A stretch of DNA of 64,000 nucleotides from Enterobacteriaceae endosymbiont of Plateumaris sericea (GTDB taxonomy: Bacteria > Pseudomonadota > Gammaproteobacteria > Enterobacterales > Enterobacteriaceae). Shown piece after piece: positions 62,539 to 64,000 of this stretch (position 1 is its first letter; each line of letters begins with the position of its first letter). Both the position numbers and the translations under genes were made by a program. The DNA lies in NCBI RefSeq assembly GCF_012562605.1, contig NZ_CP046224.1, positions 452,928-516,927 on the forward strand, written 5' to 3'. The notes beneath the pieces were generated by a model. That model was not told the origin of the DNA. It did no database searches and saw only the letters and a list, made by a program, of their open reading frames with translations.

Positions 62539-62796
62539 ATGGCACATAAAAAAGCTGGTGGTTCTTCAAGAAATGGTAGAGATTCACATTCTAAAAGATT
62601 AGGAGTAAAACATTTTGGAGGAGAAAAAATAAAAGCAGGATCTATTATTGTACGTCAGAGAGGAACAAAATTTCATGCTGGTGAAAATGTAGGATGTGGT
62701 AGAGATCATACTTTATTTGCTATAAAAAATGGAATAGTAAAATTTATAATTAAAGGAATAAAACGTAAAAAATATATTCATATAATAACTATATAA
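62539..62796 (+). CDS. rpmA: 50S ribosomal protein L27
   Basis: 85 aa, as in E. coli. The N-terminal tail [16 protein letters not shown], which reaches the peptidyl-transferase centre, is conserved; [26 protein letters not shown] follows. No N-terminal cleavage extension of the Firmicutes type. The codons for Ala-Gly-Gly contain GCTGGTGG at 62554-62561, the E. coli Chi octamer. Confidence 0.98.
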   Translation: MAHKKAGGSSRNGRDSHSKRLGVKHFGGEKIKAGSIIVRQRGTKFHAGENVGCGRDHTLFAIKNGIVKFIIKGIKRKKYIHIITI

Positions 62797-62925
62797 AAAA
62801 TTTATTTCTTTGTATAATATTTATAAAATTTTTTTATAAAATTAAATTTTTAAAAAACATACTTATCCAATTTTGAATATATTAAACTTATAATTATTAA
62901 AATTATTTAATTTGGAGGAGTAATA

Positions 62926-63945
62926 GTGAAATTTTTTGATGAAGCAAAAATATTTGTAACAGCAGGTAAAGGAGGAGACGGATGTATTAGTTTTTTAAGA
63001 GAAAAATATATATCTAAAGGTGGACCTAATGGGGGTAATGGTGGTAATGGTGGTAATATTTATTTATTAACTGATCATAATATCAATACACTAAATAAAT
63101 TTCATGTAAAAAATAATTATTTTGCTGAAAATGGGTTTTCTGGAGAAAAAAATCAATGTACAGGTAAAAAAGGAAAAGATTTAATTTTAACGATTCCAAT
63201 AGGAACAAGAATTATTGATTTACAAAAAAAAAAAATATTAGCTAATTTAAATGAAAACAATCAAAAAATTTTAATTGTTAGAGGTGGTAAATACGGTTTA
63301 GGTAATATAAATTTTAAAACTTCTATTAATAGAACTCCTTATCAAAATACAAAAGGTAGTTTAGGACAAAGAAAAATTTTAAAATTAGAATTAATTTTAA
63401 TAGCTGATGTAGGAATGTTAGGTCTTCCTAATACAGGTAAATCAACATTTGTTCAAAATGTATCTAAAGCAAAAACTAAAATTGGTAATTATCCATTTAC
63501 TACAATTAAACCTATATTAGGAGTGGTTAAAAATAATATTGGTAATTCTTTTTTAATAGCAGATATTCCTGGAATTATTAAAAATGCTTCATTAGGAAAA
63601 GGTTTAGGTTTAAATTTTTTAAAACATTTAGAAAGATGTCATTTATTATTACATTTAGTTGATATTTCTGATAAAAATGAAATGAATATTATTAATAATA
63701 TTGATATTATCAATAATGAATTAAAAAAATTTAATCAAAATCTTTTTTTTAAAGAACAATGGTTAGTTTTTAATAAAATTGATTTATTAAAAAATAATAA
63801 AAAAATTGATATATATATCAAAAAAATATTAATAAAATTTAAATATATAAAAAAATATTATTTAATATCATCTAAAAATAAAATTGGAATAAAAAATTTA
63901 TGTTGTAATATTTTTAAATATATAAAAAAAAATTATAATAAATAA
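62926..63945 (+). CDS. cgtA: Obg-family GTPase (ObgE/CgtA), without the acidic C-terminal tail
   Basis: Ribosome-assembly GTPase associated with the 50S subunit. At 339 aa versus 390 in E. coli; the whole difference is the missing acidic C-terminal extension. The glycine-rich Obg domain is present (GKGGDGCISFLREKYISKGGPNGGNGGNGGN, residues ~14-44), as is the G domain (LGLPNTGKSTFVQNV, DIPGIIKNASLGKGLG, FNKIDLL). It starts with GTG at 62926 behind the strongest ribosome site in the window, GGAGGAG at 62914-62920. A 12-A run at 63224-63235 is in frame (Gln-Lys-Lys-Lys). Usual place behind rpmA. Confidence 0.97.
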   Translation: MKFFDEAKIFVTAGKGGDGCISFLREKYISKGGPNGGNGGNGGNIYLLTDHNINTLNKFHVKNNYFAENGFSGEKNQCTGKKGKDLILTIPIGTRIIDLQKKKILANLNENNQKILIVRGGKYGLGNINFKTSINRTPYQNTKGSLGQRKILKLELILIADVGMLGLPNTGKSTFVQNVSKAKTKIGNYPFTTIKPILGVVKNNIGNSFLIADIPGIIKNASLGKGLGLNFLKHLERCHLLLHLVDISDKNEMNIINNIDIINNELKKFNQNLFFKEQWLVFNKIDLLKNNKKIDIYIKKILIKFKYIKKYYLISSKNKIGIKNLCCNIFKYIKKNYNK

Positions 63946-63956
63946 ATTTAATTTTA

Positions 63957-63976
63957 TTAATTTAATTGTAAATTAA
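63957..63976 (+). terminator. Small hairpin behind cgtA
   Basis: 8-bp AT-only arms at 63957-63964 and 63969-63976 with a 4-nt loop (ATTG), 12 bp after the cgtA stop and close to the window edge. A possible terminator; weak. Confidence 0.3.
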
Positions 63977-64000
63977 ATAAATTTATTTGGATCATAAAAG

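Overview
The window is a very AT-rich, gene-dense stretch of a strongly reduced gammaproteobacterial (Enterobacterales-type) genome, most likely an obligate insect endosymbiont. The grounds are protein sequences that align with Escherichia coli proteins nearly residue for residue, operon fragments in E. coli order with members deleted (recC-recB-recD without ptrA, mnmA-purB without hflD, dnaN-gyrB without recF, gmk-rpoZ without spoT, potABC without potD), heavy AT drift of amino acids toward K/N/I/F, and no mobile elements, phage genes, CRISPR or recognisable accessory islands. I cannot fix the genus from sequence alone. No rRNA or tRNA gene was recognised by eye.

Layout. 1-5.2 kb: end of the ATP synthase operon (atpD partial, atpC), a 531-bp empty stretch, then nrdA-nrdB. 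5.3-7.5 kb, minus strand: a ydgI/ArcD-type basic amino acid antiporter and ybgI. 7.6-11.0 kb: ffh and the rpsP-rimM-trmD-rplS operon. 11.0-20.6 kb, minus strand: recD, recB, recC, lgt. 20.7-23.6 kb: mutH, lysA, fau. 23.9-26.6 kb: ptsH-ptsI-crr. 27.0-29.5 kb, minus strand: aspS-yebC. 29.7-38.0 kb: a PatB-type C-S lyase, argS, mnmA, purB, potABC. 38.1-42.5 kb, minus strand: rpmH-rnpA-yidC-mnmE-mutM. 42.7-46.3 kb: dnaN, gyrB, with dnaA and recF missing from their usual places. 46.5-48.9 kb, minus strand: pmbA, gmk, rpoZ. 49.0-56.6 kb: ppa, pyrG, eno, cydD, cydC, infA. 56.7-64 kb: trxB (-), serS, argR (-), rplM-rpsI, murA, rplU-rpmA-cgtA.

Together these genes cover translation (ribosomal proteins, tRNA ligases, tRNA modification), nucleotide supply (NrdAB, PyrG, PurB, Gmk), ATP synthesis, the general PTS phosphorelay, membrane insertion and lipoprotein processing, the first step of peptidoglycan synthesis, lysine synthesis (LysA), possible methionine synthesis or thiol metabolism (PatB), polyamine/arginine handling, and an unusually well kept DNA repair set (RecBCD, MutH, MutM).

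I did not find a new multigene system. The most unusual signal is non-coding. Large perfect or near-perfect AT palindromes sit between divergently transcribed genes, where they cannot be ordinary terminators: 72 bp at aspS/patB, 41 bp at lgt/mutH, 29 bp at lysA/fau and 29 bp at trxB/serS. Shorter hairpins behind genes look like AT-only terminators, and one terminator is embedded in the 3' coding end of recD.
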